From CAZRAL01 sp964598005 (lineage in GTDB: Bacteria > Pseudomonadota > Gammaproteobacteria > Burkholderiales > Usitatibacteraceae), in contig CAZRAL010000031.1 in the NCBI GenBank assembly GCA_964598005.1, positions 1 through 30,305 of the forward strand: DNA of 30,305 bases, written 5' to 3'. Shown here in pieces: positions 15,627-23,798 of this stretch. The notes under the pieces are model-generated. The model saw only the letters and a program-made list of their open reading frames with translations, did not search any database and had not been told where the DNA came from. Positions within the stretch are counted from its first letter, which is position 1. Each line of letters starts with the position of its first letter. Both the position numbers and the translations under genes were made by a program.

Positions 15627-17066
15627 ATGTCCCGCGCTACCAAAATTGTCGCCACACTAGGCCCCGCTTCTTCCTCTGCTGAAACGCTGGAAAGCCTGAT
15701 TCTGGCCGGGGTCGATGTAGTGCGTATGAATTTTTCACATGGCAAGGCGCAGGATCACCTCGATCGAGCAAAAATCGTGCGTGCGATAGCCGAGAAATCT
15801 GGCCGCGTCGTCGGTATATTGGCCGATCTGCAAGGGCCGAAAATTCGCGTGGGTAAATTCAAGGACCACAAAATTACCCTGAAAAGCGGCGATCTTTTTG
15901 TGCTTGATGCGGATAGCGAGTTGGGCGACGAAAAACAGGTGGGCATCGATTACAAGGAGTTGCCGCGCGATGTCGCCGCAGGAGATGTGTTGTTGCTGGA
16001 TGACGGGCGCATCGTATTCGACGTGCAAAGTGTGCGCGGCAATCGCATCGAATGCCGGGTGCGCATGGGCGGAATACTATCCAACAACAAAGGCATCAAT
16101 CGCCAAGGCGGGGGATTGACTGCACCCCCGTTGACCGCGAAAGACATGGAAGATATCAAAACTGCTGCGGAAATGAACGCCGACTTTCTGGCCATTTCAT
16201 TCCCCAAATCCGGCGCTGATATGTACATGGCGCGTGAGTTAATGCGCGCAGCGGGCGGAAAAGCGTTGCTGATTGCGAAAATCGAGCGTTCCGAAGCGGT
16301 GGCCAACAATGCACTGGAGGACATCATGCGCGCTTGCGACGGCATTATGGTCGCGCGCGGCGATCTTGCGGTGGAAGTCGGCGATGCGGCTGTGCCAGCA
16401 CTGCAAAAGCGTATGATCCGCATGGCGCGCGAAATGAACAAGCTCACCATCACCGCCACGCAAATGATGGAATCGATGATTTCATCACCCATTCCCACAC
16501 GGGCGGAAGTTTCGGATGTTGCCAACGCCGTGCTCGATGGTACCGACGCCGTGATGCTTTCCGCCGAATCAGCATCCGGCCAGTATCCCGTTGAGACTGT
16601 AGAAGCTATGGTGAGGGTGTGCCGCGAAGCGGAAAAAAGTGCTCACATCACACTGGAGCACGAGTTTCTCGACCGCATCTTTACCCGCGTCGATCAATCC
16701 ATTGCCATGGCTGCGCTCTTTACGGCGCATCATCTCAAGGTAAAGTGTATCGCTTCGCTGACCCAGTCGGGATCAACGACATTATGGATGTCGCGTCTGA
16801 ATTTGGGCGTGCCTATTTATGCGCTTACGCCGGAAACAGCAACACTCAGCAAATGCGCATTGATGCGCGATGTGTTTCCCTTTACGCTCGCGTACAAAGG
16901 CCACGACCGCGAAAAATTGCTGCGCGAAGCCGAACAGGTATTGCTTGCCAAGGGCGTGGTGCAGATAGGCGATTTAGTGGTGTTGACGGTCGGCGAGCCG
17001 ATCGGTCAATCGGGGGGGACCAATACGATGAAAATTATTAAAATCGGCGAACATCGGCAGGCCTGA
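15627..17066 (+). CDS. pyk: Pyruvate kinase
   Basis: A 479-residue enzyme that converts phosphoenolpyruvate and ADP to pyruvate and ATP. Visible family blocks are TKIVATLGPAS at the N-terminus, VRMNFSHG, LADLQGPKIRVG, the active-site LLIAKIERSEAV with the catalytic Lys, MVARGDLAVE, and TATQMMESM...TRAEVSDVANAVLDGTDAVMLSAE. The C-terminal regulatory domain is complete. The start ATG 15627 fits the family. It is the last plus-strand gene of the glycolytic block and is followed by a convergent minus-strand unit with no clear terminator between. Confidence 0.98.
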   Translation: MSRATKIVATLGPASSSAETLESLILAGVDVVRMNFSHGKAQDHLDRAKIVRAIAEKSGRVVGILADLQGPKIRVGKFKDHKITLKSGDLFVLDADSELGDEKQVGIDYKELPRDVAAGDVLLLDDGRIVFDVQSVRGNRIECRVRMGGILSNNKGINRQGGGLTAPPLTAKDMEDIKTAAEMNADFLAISFPKSGADMYMARELMRAAGGKALLIAKIERSEAVANNALEDIMRACDGIMVARGDLAVEVGDAAVPALQKRMIRMAREMNKLTITATQMMESMISSPIPTRAEVSDVANAVLDGTDAVMLSAESASGQYPVETVEAMVRVCREAEKSAHITLEHEFLDRIFTRVDQSIAMAALFTAHHLKVKCIASLTQSGSTTLWMSRLNLGVPIYALTPETATLSKCALMRDVFPFTLAYKGHDREKLLREAEQVLLAKGVVQIGDLVVLTVGEPIGQSGGTNTMKIIKIGEHRQA

Positions 17067-17089
17067 TCACCATTCCTTTGGTTTAACCA

Positions 17090-17560
17090 CTACATGCCCA
17101 GAATCCACAGACATTTGGTTTGCCTTGTATTGGATTGAATAAAATCCCGCATCTGTTGGCCTGTTGTGCGCACAGAACGCACCAAAGCTACGGTATCGAT
17201 GCCCGACCAAATATCTTGTGAATCTTGCGAGAAGATCGAAGCATAGTTGGCGAATACCTGTGTGCGGCTGGGATTAGTAACCAATACATTAAGAAATACA
17301 TCCAGCTCAATGATTACTCGCTCAATTTCGATTTCGCCAAATCGCATAAACGAAAAATGATCAAAAGATTGGTTTGCGGATTGAAAGCAAGTCGTGAAGA
17401 AGTCAAAGGCAGCATCCTGAAGAAACAGCGAGCCTGGCAACCAGCAACTATGCTCGGCAGGCACTTCTTTTGGATGAAGTTCGAAATATGACGTTCCCTT
17501 CAATGCGGCAGGATCGAATCGCGGTTCAAACAGTCCAAGATCGTCGATGGTGTAGCCCAT
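17090..17560 (-). CDS. Hypothetical protein, 156 aa
   Basis: The frame begins with ATG immediately after the osmC-like stop (TAA then ATG, no gap), which suggests translational re-initiation. The sequence is acidic and aromatic with no signal peptide or membrane helix. I recognise no family. Segments FGEIEIERVIIELDVFLNVL and DTVALVRSVRTTGQQMRDF suggest an alpha/beta fold. It is AT-richer than the pyk gene it converges on. Confidence 0.6.
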   Translation of the reverse strand: MGYTIDDLGLFEPRFDPAALKGTSYFELHPKEVPAEHSCWLPGSLFLQDAAFDFFTTCFQSANQSFDHFSFMRFGEIEIERVIIELDVFLNVLVTNPSRTQVFANYASIFSQDSQDIWSGIDTVALVRSVRTTGQQMRDFIQSNTRQTKCLWILGM

Positions 17561-18034
17561 TTAAAGGGCGATCAGGACGGGTTCGCAGCACACTTCTGTT
17601 TTCACCGAGTTGGCGATAAAACATTCCTCATGGGCATCATGGTGCATTTTTTCAAACTCATCTTTGCCGGGAATGCGCTCGTCTGAAAACGTCACCTCGG
17701 GCCGTAATACTATCCGCGACATGAATAACTTGCCTTGTGCGTTCTTTTCCATCACGCCAGCGGCTGCGTCGAAATAGCGATCCACGCAAAATTTGCGCTT
17801 GGCCGCGATAGCCAGGAACCATAGCATATGACAGCTGGAGAGCGAGGCCACAAATGCTTCCTCGGGATCGACGGCAGAGGCATCAGACATCGGCAATGGC
17901 ACGACATGCGGGGAGGATGAACCCGCAACTTCGGTGCCCCCATCGAAACGAAGAATATGCCTTCTGCTGTAGCGGTTGCCGAGAAAGTCTTGCTCACCAC
18001 GAACCCAAAGTACTTCCGCCGTATATTCAGCCAT
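17561..18034 (-). CDS. OsmC/Ohr-family peroxiredoxin-like protein
   Basis: A 157-residue member of the OsmC/Ohr superfamily, thiol peroxidases that reduce organic hydroperoxides. The two conserved active-site cysteines are in SLSSCHM and EECFIANSV. The DPEEAFVASLSSCHMLWFL block is characteristic, and its conserved Asp/Glu carrier sequence is intact. GGAAG precedes the ATG at 18034. The gene lies downstream of the HI0933-like flavoprotein, separated by a hairpin repeat. Confidence 0.88.
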   Translation of the reverse strand: MAEYTAEVLWVRGEQDFLGNRYSRRHILRFDGGTEVAGSSSPHVVPLPMSDASAVDPEEAFVASLSSCHMLWFLAIAAKRKFCVDRYFDAAAGVMEKNAQGKLFMSRIVLRPEVTFSDERIPGKDEFEKMHHDAHEECFIANSVKTEVCCEPVLIAL

Positions 18035-18045
18035 TACTTTTTCTT

Positions 18046-18148
18046 CCTTAATCCATTTCTAAATCAAAACTTGTCAGCTTTGCCTTGCCGTATTGCCCAA
18101 CCTGTCTGCGGCTCGCCTTCGTGTTTTTGATTTAGAAATGGAATAAGG
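18046..18148. repeat. Long-armed hairpin repeat, copy 1
   Basis: TCCATTTCTAAATCAAAA (18052-18069) is exactly mirrored at 18125-18142, extendable to 24 bp with one mismatch. The 55-nt loop contains GCCTTGCCGTATT and TGTCTGCGGCTCGCCTTCG, which recur in copy 2 at 26448-26552. It lies between two co-directional genes (flavoprotein and osmC-like). Confidence 0.9.
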
Positions 18149-18194
18149 CCAAGCGTTGCAATCAGTGTGACGGGTTTTATTGGTTGAATGAATT

Positions 18195-19394
18195 TTATCC
18201 CGTTCTCTGACCAATCGCCTGCCCGGCCGCTACTGCCGACGACCACGCCCACTGAAAATTAAAGCCACCCAGATGGCCGGTGACGTCCACCACCTCACCG
18301 ATAAAGTACAAGCCCGGCACATCGTTCGCTTCCATCGTTCGGGAGGAAAGCCCGTGCGTATCCACACCGCCCAGCGTGACTTCGGCCTTGTTGTAACCCA
18401 GTGTGCCGGAAGGCTTGACCTGCCAATCCTGCAACGCCGACAGCGCCGCTGCATAGGCTTTGTCGCTGAACTGAATAGCCGGTATCGTCAACCCATGCGC
18501 TTCGCACCACTGCTGTGCAAAGCGGCGCGGCAGGCGCTCGGCCAACACGTTATGGAACTGTGTTTTGGCATGCCGTTGCGCACCCAGCCATTCGCGTACG
18601 GCTGCGTCGGGCAGCAGATTGATATGGATCGGCGCCTTGGGCGAGCCATTTTGCCAATAGGAGGAAATTTGCAGGATCGCAGGGCCGGACAACCCCCGAT
18701 GCGTCAGCAACAGCGCTTCGCGGAAGCGGCCAGTGTTGCAGGAAATCTCCGCATCCAGCGAAAGCCCGGAAAGATCGCCGTATTGGGCAAGGCTTTCAGG
18801 GTCGAAACTCAGCGGCACCAGCGCCGCGCGCGGCGGCACAATCTTGAGCCCGAACTGTTCCGCGATCTTGTAACCAAACGGCGTGGCGCCGATCTTAGGT
18901 ATGGATAACCCGCCGGTCGCAACAACCAGTGCGGTGGAATCAAAATGACCCTGCTCGGTATGAACAACAAACCGTTGGCCCCGGCGTTCCACACTGCGTA
19001 CACCGCACGGTTGACGCCACTGCACTTTCGCGGCATCACATTCCGCTTTGAGCATAGCGATGATTTGCGTCGCGCTGTCATCGCAGAATAGTTGCCCCAA
19101 TGTTTTTTCGTGATAAGCAATACCGTGCTGCTCGACCAGTTTGATGAAATCGAATGGGGTATAGCGGGACAGCGCCGAACGGCAAAAATGCGGATTCTGT
19201 GAAAGAAAATATTCAGGCGCGGTATGAATATTGGTGAAATTGCAGCGACCGCCGCCGGAAATGCGTATTTTTTCACCCAGCTTGGGATAGTGGTCAATCA
19301 GCAAAACCGATTTGCCGTGCCGGCCTGCTTCGGCTGCACACATCATCCCTGCTGCCCCTGCACCGATGATGATGACGTTGAAAGCTACGCTCAA
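18195..19394 (-). CDS. HI0933/YhiN-family FAD-dependent oxidoreductase
   Basis: A 399-residue flavoprotein. The dinucleotide-binding GAGAAGMMCAAEAG fingerprint is at residues 10-24, followed by GEKIRISGGGRCNFTN, a strong marker of this family. Near the C-terminus are TLGGVDT and GLYFIGEVVDVTGHLGGFN, the FAD-contacting block. Length is normal. The reaction is not established for this family. The only sensible start is TTG 19394, which overlaps the tag stop (TTGA), so the two genes are probably coupled. Confidence 0.9.
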   Translation of the reverse strand: MSVAFNVIIIGAGAAGMMCAAEAGRHGKSVLLIDHYPKLGEKIRISGGGRCNFTNIHTAPEYFLSQNPHFCRSALSRYTPFDFIKLVEQHGIAYHEKTLGQLFCDDSATQIIAMLKAECDAAKVQWRQPCGVRSVERRGQRFVVHTEQGHFDSTALVVATGGLSIPKIGATPFGYKIAEQFGLKIVPPRAALVPLSFDPESLAQYGDLSGLSLDAEISCNTGRFREALLLTHRGLSGPAILQISSYWQNGSPKAPIHINLLPDAAVREWLGAQRHAKTQFHNVLAERLPRRFAQQWCEAHGLTIPAIQFSDKAYAAALSALQDWQVKPSGTLGYNKAEVTLGGVDTHGLSSRTMEANDVPGLYFIGEVVDVTGHLGGFNFQWAWSSAVAAGQAIGQRTG

Positions 19395-19996
19395 GGCGAT
19401 GCTTTCAACGCATTTGCTATTTCCTTATGGCGAAAACATGAAATGAGATGATCGTTCACCATGCCAGTCGCCTGCATAAAGGCATAGCAGATGGTGGAAC
19501 CAACAAATTTAAAACCTCGTTTTTGCAGGTCCTTACTCAACGCATCCGACTCGGCGGTTTTGGCGGGGACTTCGGCCAGCGTCTTCCAGCGATTTTGTTT
19601 CGGTTTGCCGCCGACAAACGGCCAGAGATAGGCATCGAAGCTGCCAAACTCCTGCTGTACGCTCAGAAATGCTTTGGCATTGACGACCGCGCTGATCACT
19701 TTTAACCGATTGCGGACAATGCCGGGATCGAGCAACAGTGCCTCGATTTTATTTTCTGAAAATCCAGCGACTTTTACAGGATCAAAATCGGCGAATGCGT
19801 GGCGGTAATGGCCGCGTTTTTTAAGAATGGTCGACCAGGAAAGCCCGGCCTGTGCGCCCTCGAGAATCAGGAACTCGAAAAAAGTTCGGTCATCATGAAC
19901 GGGAATGCCCCATTCGCGATCGTGATAATCGGTATATAGGGCACCAAGTGGCGAACCTTCGCACCACGGGCAACGTGTGAGGGATTTCAACACCAT
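19391..19996 (-). CDS. tag: DNA-3-methyladenine glycosylase I
   Basis: A 201-residue base-excision repair enzyme that removes 3-methyladenine. The N-terminal RCPWCEG supplies the zinc-binding Cys, YHDREWGIPVHDD contains the conserved His and the EWG signature, and QAGLSWSTILKKR forms the base pocket. C-terminal NDHLISCFRH holds the His and Cys that complete the zinc site. Length is close to E. coli Tag. It is upstream of the flavoprotein on the same strand. Confidence 0.96.
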   Translation of the reverse strand: MVLKSLTRCPWCEGSPLGALYTDYHDREWGIPVHDDRTFFEFLILEGAQAGLSWSTILKKRGHYRHAFADFDPVKVAGFSENKIEALLLDPGIVRNRLKVISAVVNAKAFLSVQQEFGSFDAYLWPFVGGKPKQNRWKTLAEVPAKTAESDALSKDLQKRGFKFVGSTICYAFMQATGMVNDHLISCFRHKEIANALKASP

Positions 19997-20029
19997 ACGG
20001 AAAGAATGGTTATATGAACAATAAGAAAG

Positions 20030-20371
20030 CTATTTCTTTTGCGCCACGCATTTCGAAGGCTCACCGCCCCCGCAATAGCAGTCCATATCCGGCGGGCAAT
20101 AACAATTGGCTTGTACGTGTTTACAGCCGGGCTTCGCTTCGCAATCTTTCACCTGCGTTTCGCTATTCTGGATAAAACCGATTTCGCATTTTCCCTGCGC
20201 TGGGCGGCAGATATATTTGCTATTTTTGCCTTTCTCTTTTGCTGCCAAGGCCAACTCACATTCAGCACTGGCAAGGCATTGAACCTCAGTCAGTTTGGTA
20301 CAAGTTTTAGATTCAATCGCAATACTTAAACTAGGGAAAATAAACAATATTGAAAGAAGTAAAGATTTCAT
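20030..20371 (-). CDS. Small secreted cysteine-rich protein
   Basis: A 113-residue precursor with a clear signal peptide (MKSLLLSILFIFPSLSIA). Twelve cysteines lie in the mature part, many in CxC and CxxxxxC spacing (NCYCPPDMDCYCGGG), implying several disulfides or a metal site. Lys and Glu are common between them. No family is recognised. It follows the beta-propeller-like gene by 35 bp on the same strand, so co-transcription is likely. Confidence 0.65.
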   Translation of the reverse strand: MKSLLLSILFIFPSLSIAIESKTCTKLTEVQCLASAECELALAAKEKGKNSKYICRPAQGKCEIGFIQNSETQVKDCEAKPGCKHVQANCYCPPDMDCYCGGGEPSKCVAQKK

Positions 20372-20406
20372 TTTTTATCTGTTCCTTTTATTTCAAGATG
20401 TGTTTA

Positions 20407-21315
20407 TCAGCTTATCAGACTACTAATCGCAATACGCTTTATACCTATAGCGCTCACAACAAAAAGATGATCTTTATTCACTGGAGAAAAAGCTATGTCC
20501 ATAATATCGGGCAGAAAGGTGACCTGCCCATTATTGAGGTCTATTAAAATAGCTCGCTTGTCATAGGTTGTGGCCGCAACAAATTTCCCATGCGGTGAAA
20601 TTCGTATTCTGCTGATTTCTTTATTGGCACTATGGAGTAAACACATCACAGTCAATGTCTTGGCATCTCTTTGAACAATATCTCCTGCGACATTTCCGCA
20701 GATAAGAGAAATTTTTTCCGTATCCCATGCTAGCGCCGTCACATCACCTCCTGGAACATGGGTAAACAAGACATCCTGATCACGATGAAATATGGAAATA
20801 CGCTCATAATCACCGATGGCAATCGCATCATCGGGGCCTCCTAATGCAACCGTATTGATGGGCTCTTCTGTCTTAATTAATGATAATCTGCACAGCTTGG
20901 ATAAATCCCATAGCGCCAATCCTTTTTCTTCTACATTGGCGATGATGGGCTCTGCTGGATGGGTACCGCAAAAGCCCACATCGACTGCAGGGCCATTGAA
21001 TTCAAACGACCATGCATTGAGTCGAAAATCATAGACTTTGAATCCATGAACCATGATGTAGGTTCCAAAAGGCACAACGAGATAGCGATTGGCAACAAAA
21101 TCCATGTTTGATTCAAGCCCTTGTGTGCGGCAGGAAAGTAGTATTTTGTTTTGCTCAGTGCGGACTTCAAGTCGATTCCCGTTTGCCCATGCCGCAACCG
21201 CTTCGCCCGCAATAAAACCAATCGCTTGAGGAATAAGAGGCTGTGCGCGACCCAATTTAGCGACCAGCTTGAATAATATCGCGCGCAAAGTATTGAAATG
21301 CTGCTCTATCTTCAT
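20407..21315 (-). CDS. WD40-like beta-propeller protein
   Basis: A 302-residue protein made of repeating beta-strand units of the type VTALAWDTEKISLICGN...DIVQRDAKTL and ISRIRISPHGKFVAATTYDKRAILIDLNNG, which match the sequence logic of WD40 or YVTN propeller blades. No signal peptide is obvious. The N-terminal about 25 residues are amphipathic. The start ATG 21315 lies 59 bp inside the end of the upstream transglutaminase-like gene, an unusually long overlap. Function is likely protein binding, by inference only. Confidence 0.65.
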   Translation of the reverse strand: MKIEQHFNTLRAILFKLVAKLGRAQPLIPQAIGFIAGEAVAAWANGNRLEVRTEQNKILLSCRTQGLESNMDFVANRYLVVPFGTYIMVHGFKVYDFRLNAWSFEFNGPAVDVGFCGTHPAEPIIANVEEKGLALWDLSKLCRLSLIKTEEPINTVALGGPDDAIAIGDYERISIFHRDQDVLFTHVPGGDVTALAWDTEKISLICGNVAGDIVQRDAKTLTVMCLLHSANKEISRIRISPHGKFVAATTYDKRAILIDLNNGQVTFLPDIMDIAFSPVNKDHLFVVSAIGIKRIAISSLIS

Positions 21316-22168
21316 TCGCTTCTCTTTTCAACGCGTCCTGTTTTTTATTGGCCTCACGGGCAGCTTGCTCAGGTGACCACGATTTTCTGAAAATACCTTC
21401 ACGCAAATATCTTAACTGTTGAAGCGTAGCATCAGAAGCACCGCCGTATTTGTCGATTTGCACTAGAAAAAACTCGACGAGGGCAGGAGGAAGTTCGATA
21501 GAGTCTGGTGCATCGCGGCGCGTATAATCGTAAATGTTTTTTTGTCGCCACGGATCAAATTTGCGCGTATCGAAAAAATCGTTTTCGTCCAAAAAAATTT
21601 GCGTGGTGGGCACAACCACGCGGATGGCGGGACGAGAAGTCGGCCGCAACGTCCACACCGCAACAGTATGATTGGCGGTTGGCCAAAATAAGCCCACATC
21701 CTTGATTCCCAGATGCCGGGCCAGAAACGCATACAGCGCAGAAATTTCATCGCATTCGGCTGAAGCCGTTGGGGTTAAGGCGCCAGGGGCTTTTACTGCT
21801 TGCCATTGACGCCAAATCACGTCTGAATTGGGATCGCGGTCGGTGATCGTCCAGTGCAGATTCCAGAAGCCAGCATCGCGCGTGGCTTCGAAAAGCAATC
21901 GCATCACCACATAATCAGAATAGCGGATGCTGTTCGGCGACAATTTGTGTGCCGAAACGAAAGATTGAAATCCTATGCGCATACCCGCGCTATCTTCGAG
22001 TGCCTTGGCTTTGTCGCGAATACGATTTATCAAATGCGCCAGCGAAGTAGCAGTCGTAGCATTAGCAGAAACGGCTGATGGTGGTTTGAGAGGCGCGGCC
22101 TCTCCGCCAGTGCTTAAGCACATTAAGAGGGCGCATATAACGACGCGTATCGCAGTTGGAGGGAACAT
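21257..22168 (-). CDS. Secreted transglutaminase-like / cysteine-peptidase-fold protein
   Basis: A signal peptide (IRVVICALLMCLSTGGEA) follows ATG 22168; the frame can extend to a TTG at 22198, but the later start gives a cleaner signal. The Cys-His pattern of papain-like transglutaminase folds can be seen as AECDEISALYAFLARHLG followed by ANHTVAVW. A downstream Asp is available (DENDFFDTRKFDP). The C-terminal region is charged and helical (EAAREANKKQDALKREANEDR). Family assignment is tentative. It is the first gene of a unit with the propeller-like and Cys-rich proteins. Confidence 0.6.
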   Translation of the reverse strand: MFPPTAIRVVICALLMCLSTGGEAAPLKPPSAVSANATTATSLAHLINRIRDKAKALEDSAGMRIGFQSFVSAHKLSPNSIRYSDYVVMRLLFEATRDAGFWNLHWTITDRDPNSDVIWRQWQAVKAPGALTPTASAECDEISALYAFLARHLGIKDVGLFWPTANHTVAVWTLRPTSRPAIRVVVPTTQIFLDENDFFDTRKFDPWRQKNIYDYTRRDAPDSIELPPALVEFFLVQIDKYGGASDATLQQLRYLREGIFRKSWSPEQAAREANKKQDALKREANEDRAAFQYFARDIIQAGR

Positions 22169-22289
22169 TGTAGATAGTGCAGATAAGTTGCAATTCAAAG
22201 ACCATACCTTTAAACAGCATGGTCAAGTCAAATATTATCAGCATACATACAAGCAGGATGCTTCCCGGTTTGGAAAATCATGACTTAAA

Positions 22290-22390
22290 GTAATCATTGA
22301 TGTTACGCGCAGGCGAAGCGGCTTCCCTATGAAAATGGCTTTTCCGGTAAAAATGTTTCTCCTCTGCAGTGCGTAACATCAGGTAATCAT
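22290..22390. mobile_element. 85-bp MITE with TGATGTTACGC termini and an 8-bp target duplication
   Basis: TGATGTTACGC (22298-22308) pairs exactly with GCGTAACATCA (22371-22381). GTAATCAT flanks the unit at 22290-22297 and 22383-22390. It has no coding capacity. It lies in the divergent 286-bp region between the transglutaminase-like gene and the SWIM operon, immediately upstream of a candidate promoter. Confidence 0.85.
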
Positions 22391-22421
22391 CTATTAACGC
22401 GGGTGATTACGAATTTATGCT
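22383..22421 (+). promoter_or_regulatory. Candidate promoter/operator of the SWIM-MoxR-VWA operon
   Basis: GTAATCA (22383-22389) and TGATTAC (22404-22410) form a 7-bp perfect inverted repeat with a 14-nt spacer. It overlaps a weak promoter-like pair, TTAACG (22394-22399) and TATGCT (22416-22421), spaced by 16 nt. The left arm is part of the target duplication of the adjacent MITE. Evidence is weak and positional. Confidence 0.3.
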
Positions 22422-22454
22422 ATTTTTCTCCGTCACGTGCAACCATAAAAAGTA

Positions 22455-23798
22455 ATGCAATTTACCGTTGAACAAGTAATGGGCCTGGCGCCCGACGATT
22501 CGTCCGCCAAAGCCGCGAAAGGCTTGGTCGTTCCCGCCAAATGGCCGCTGCTCGGTGTATCCGATGAGGCATTGTGGGGGGAATGTCAGGGCAGCGGTTC
22601 AAAGCCTTATCAGGTGCAAATGGATTTGAGCGGCCCGACCTTCCGTTGTACCTGCCCCAGCCGCAAATTTCCCTGTAAACACGGTTTGGCGCTGCTGTTA
22701 CTGCATACGCAACAGCGCGATGCATTCAGCACATCCGCACCGCCTGCCTGGGTCAGCGAGTGGCTGGCATTGCGCCAGCAGCGAGCAGCCAAACAAGAGC
22801 AAAAGAAAGGTGCGGAAGGCATTGGCGAAGCGGCTGTTGCCGATCCGCAAGCAGCCGCCAAACGCGAGGCCAGGCGTCTGGAACGCATGGCAGCGGGCGC
22901 AGCCGATTTGCAACGCTGGATGGCCGATCAAGTACGTCAGGGGCTGGCGAATTTGAGTTTGCAAGGTGCAGCCATGCAGGCGCTTGCGGCACGCATGGTC
23001 GATGCCCAGGCTCCCGGGCTCGCTTTTCGCATACGTCAGATGCAGGACATCGTCGATAAAGGCGGACTGGATTGGCCGGCGCGCGTATTGGCGCACATGG
23101 GGCGTCTGCAATTGTTGTTAGATGCATTTCAGGGCAAAGAAGCACTTCCGCTTTCCACCCAGGCCGATGTGCTGGCTGCAATGGGCTGGGCGGTCGATAA
23201 GGAAGAAGTGCTGGCGCAGGGCGAACAAGTGACCGATACCTGGATCGTGCTGGGCCAGAGCATGGAAGAAAACGCCAAACTCTGGGAACGCCGCGTATGG
23301 TTGCGTGGGCAAAGCTCGGGACGGCATGCCTTGCTACTGGATTTTTCACACGGCAACCGGCATTTTGAATACAGTTTTTTTACGGGTACAAGCGTAAAAA
23401 TGAAGCTGGCATTCTTCCCGGGTACGGCCAGTCTGCGCGCGCTGGCGGTCAATTCGCCCGAAACGTGTACGGGTTCGGTGACGGTGCCCCAAACTGGCCC
23501 ACTCGATCAAGCGCTGATAAACATTGCCGACTTCGTCGCTGCCAATACATGGCAATTGCTTTTACCGTTTTTCACCGCAGAGGGTTTCGTCCGGGCCCGC
23601 AATTCTGGGTGGGCATTGCAGATAGATGGCGGACATTCACTGCCGCTTACTCTCAATGAAGACGATGGCTGGCAACTCACCGCCCTGGGTGGCGGAGCAC
23701 CGATGACTATTTTCGGAGAATGGAATGGCGAACGTCTGCGCCCCCTGAGCGGCTGGACACACGCGTTGATGTGGACAGAAAGCGTAAGGGCAGCATGA
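22455..23798 (+). CDS. SWIM zinc-finger domain protein
   Basis: A 447-residue protein. The SWIM zinc finger is CxC-x6-CxH at C65, C67, C74, H76 (FRCTCPSRKFPCKHGLALLLL region), a fold used for DNA or protein binding. A basic/Ala-rich helical segment (about residues 110-160) follows and then a larger unassigned alpha/beta region. The ATG 22455 opens a tight operon; the stop overlaps the next start by ATGA. SWIM proteins with DUF5691, MoxR, DUF5682 and VWA partners occur as a conserved cluster in other bacteria, from general knowledge, but the cluster's role is not established to my knowledge. Confidence 0.9.
   Translation: MQFTVEQVMGLAPDDSSAKAAKGLVVPAKWPLLGVSDEALWGECQGSGSKPYQVQMDLSGPTFRCTCPSRKFPCKHGLALLLLHTQQRDAFSTSAPPAWVSEWLALRQQRAAKQEQKKGAEGIGEAAVADPQAAAKREARRLERMAAGAADLQRWMADQVRQGLANLSLQGAAMQALAARMVDAQAPGLAFRIRQMQDIVDKGGLDWPARVLAHMGRLQLLLDAFQGKEALPLSTQADVLAAMGWAVDKEEVLAQGEQVTDTWIVLGQSMEENAKLWERRVWLRGQSSGRHALLLDFSHGNRHFEYSFFTGTSVKMKLAFFPGTASLRALAVNSPETCTGSVTVPQTGPLDQALINIADFVAANTWQLLLPFFTAEGFVRARNSGWALQIDGGHSLPLTLNEDDGWQLTALGGGAPMTIFGEWNGERLRPLSGWTHALMWTESVRAA

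Noticed and set aside
17067..17089. Rho-independent terminator after pyk
   Set aside because: No GC-rich stem followed by a T-tract is visible in the short convergent gap.
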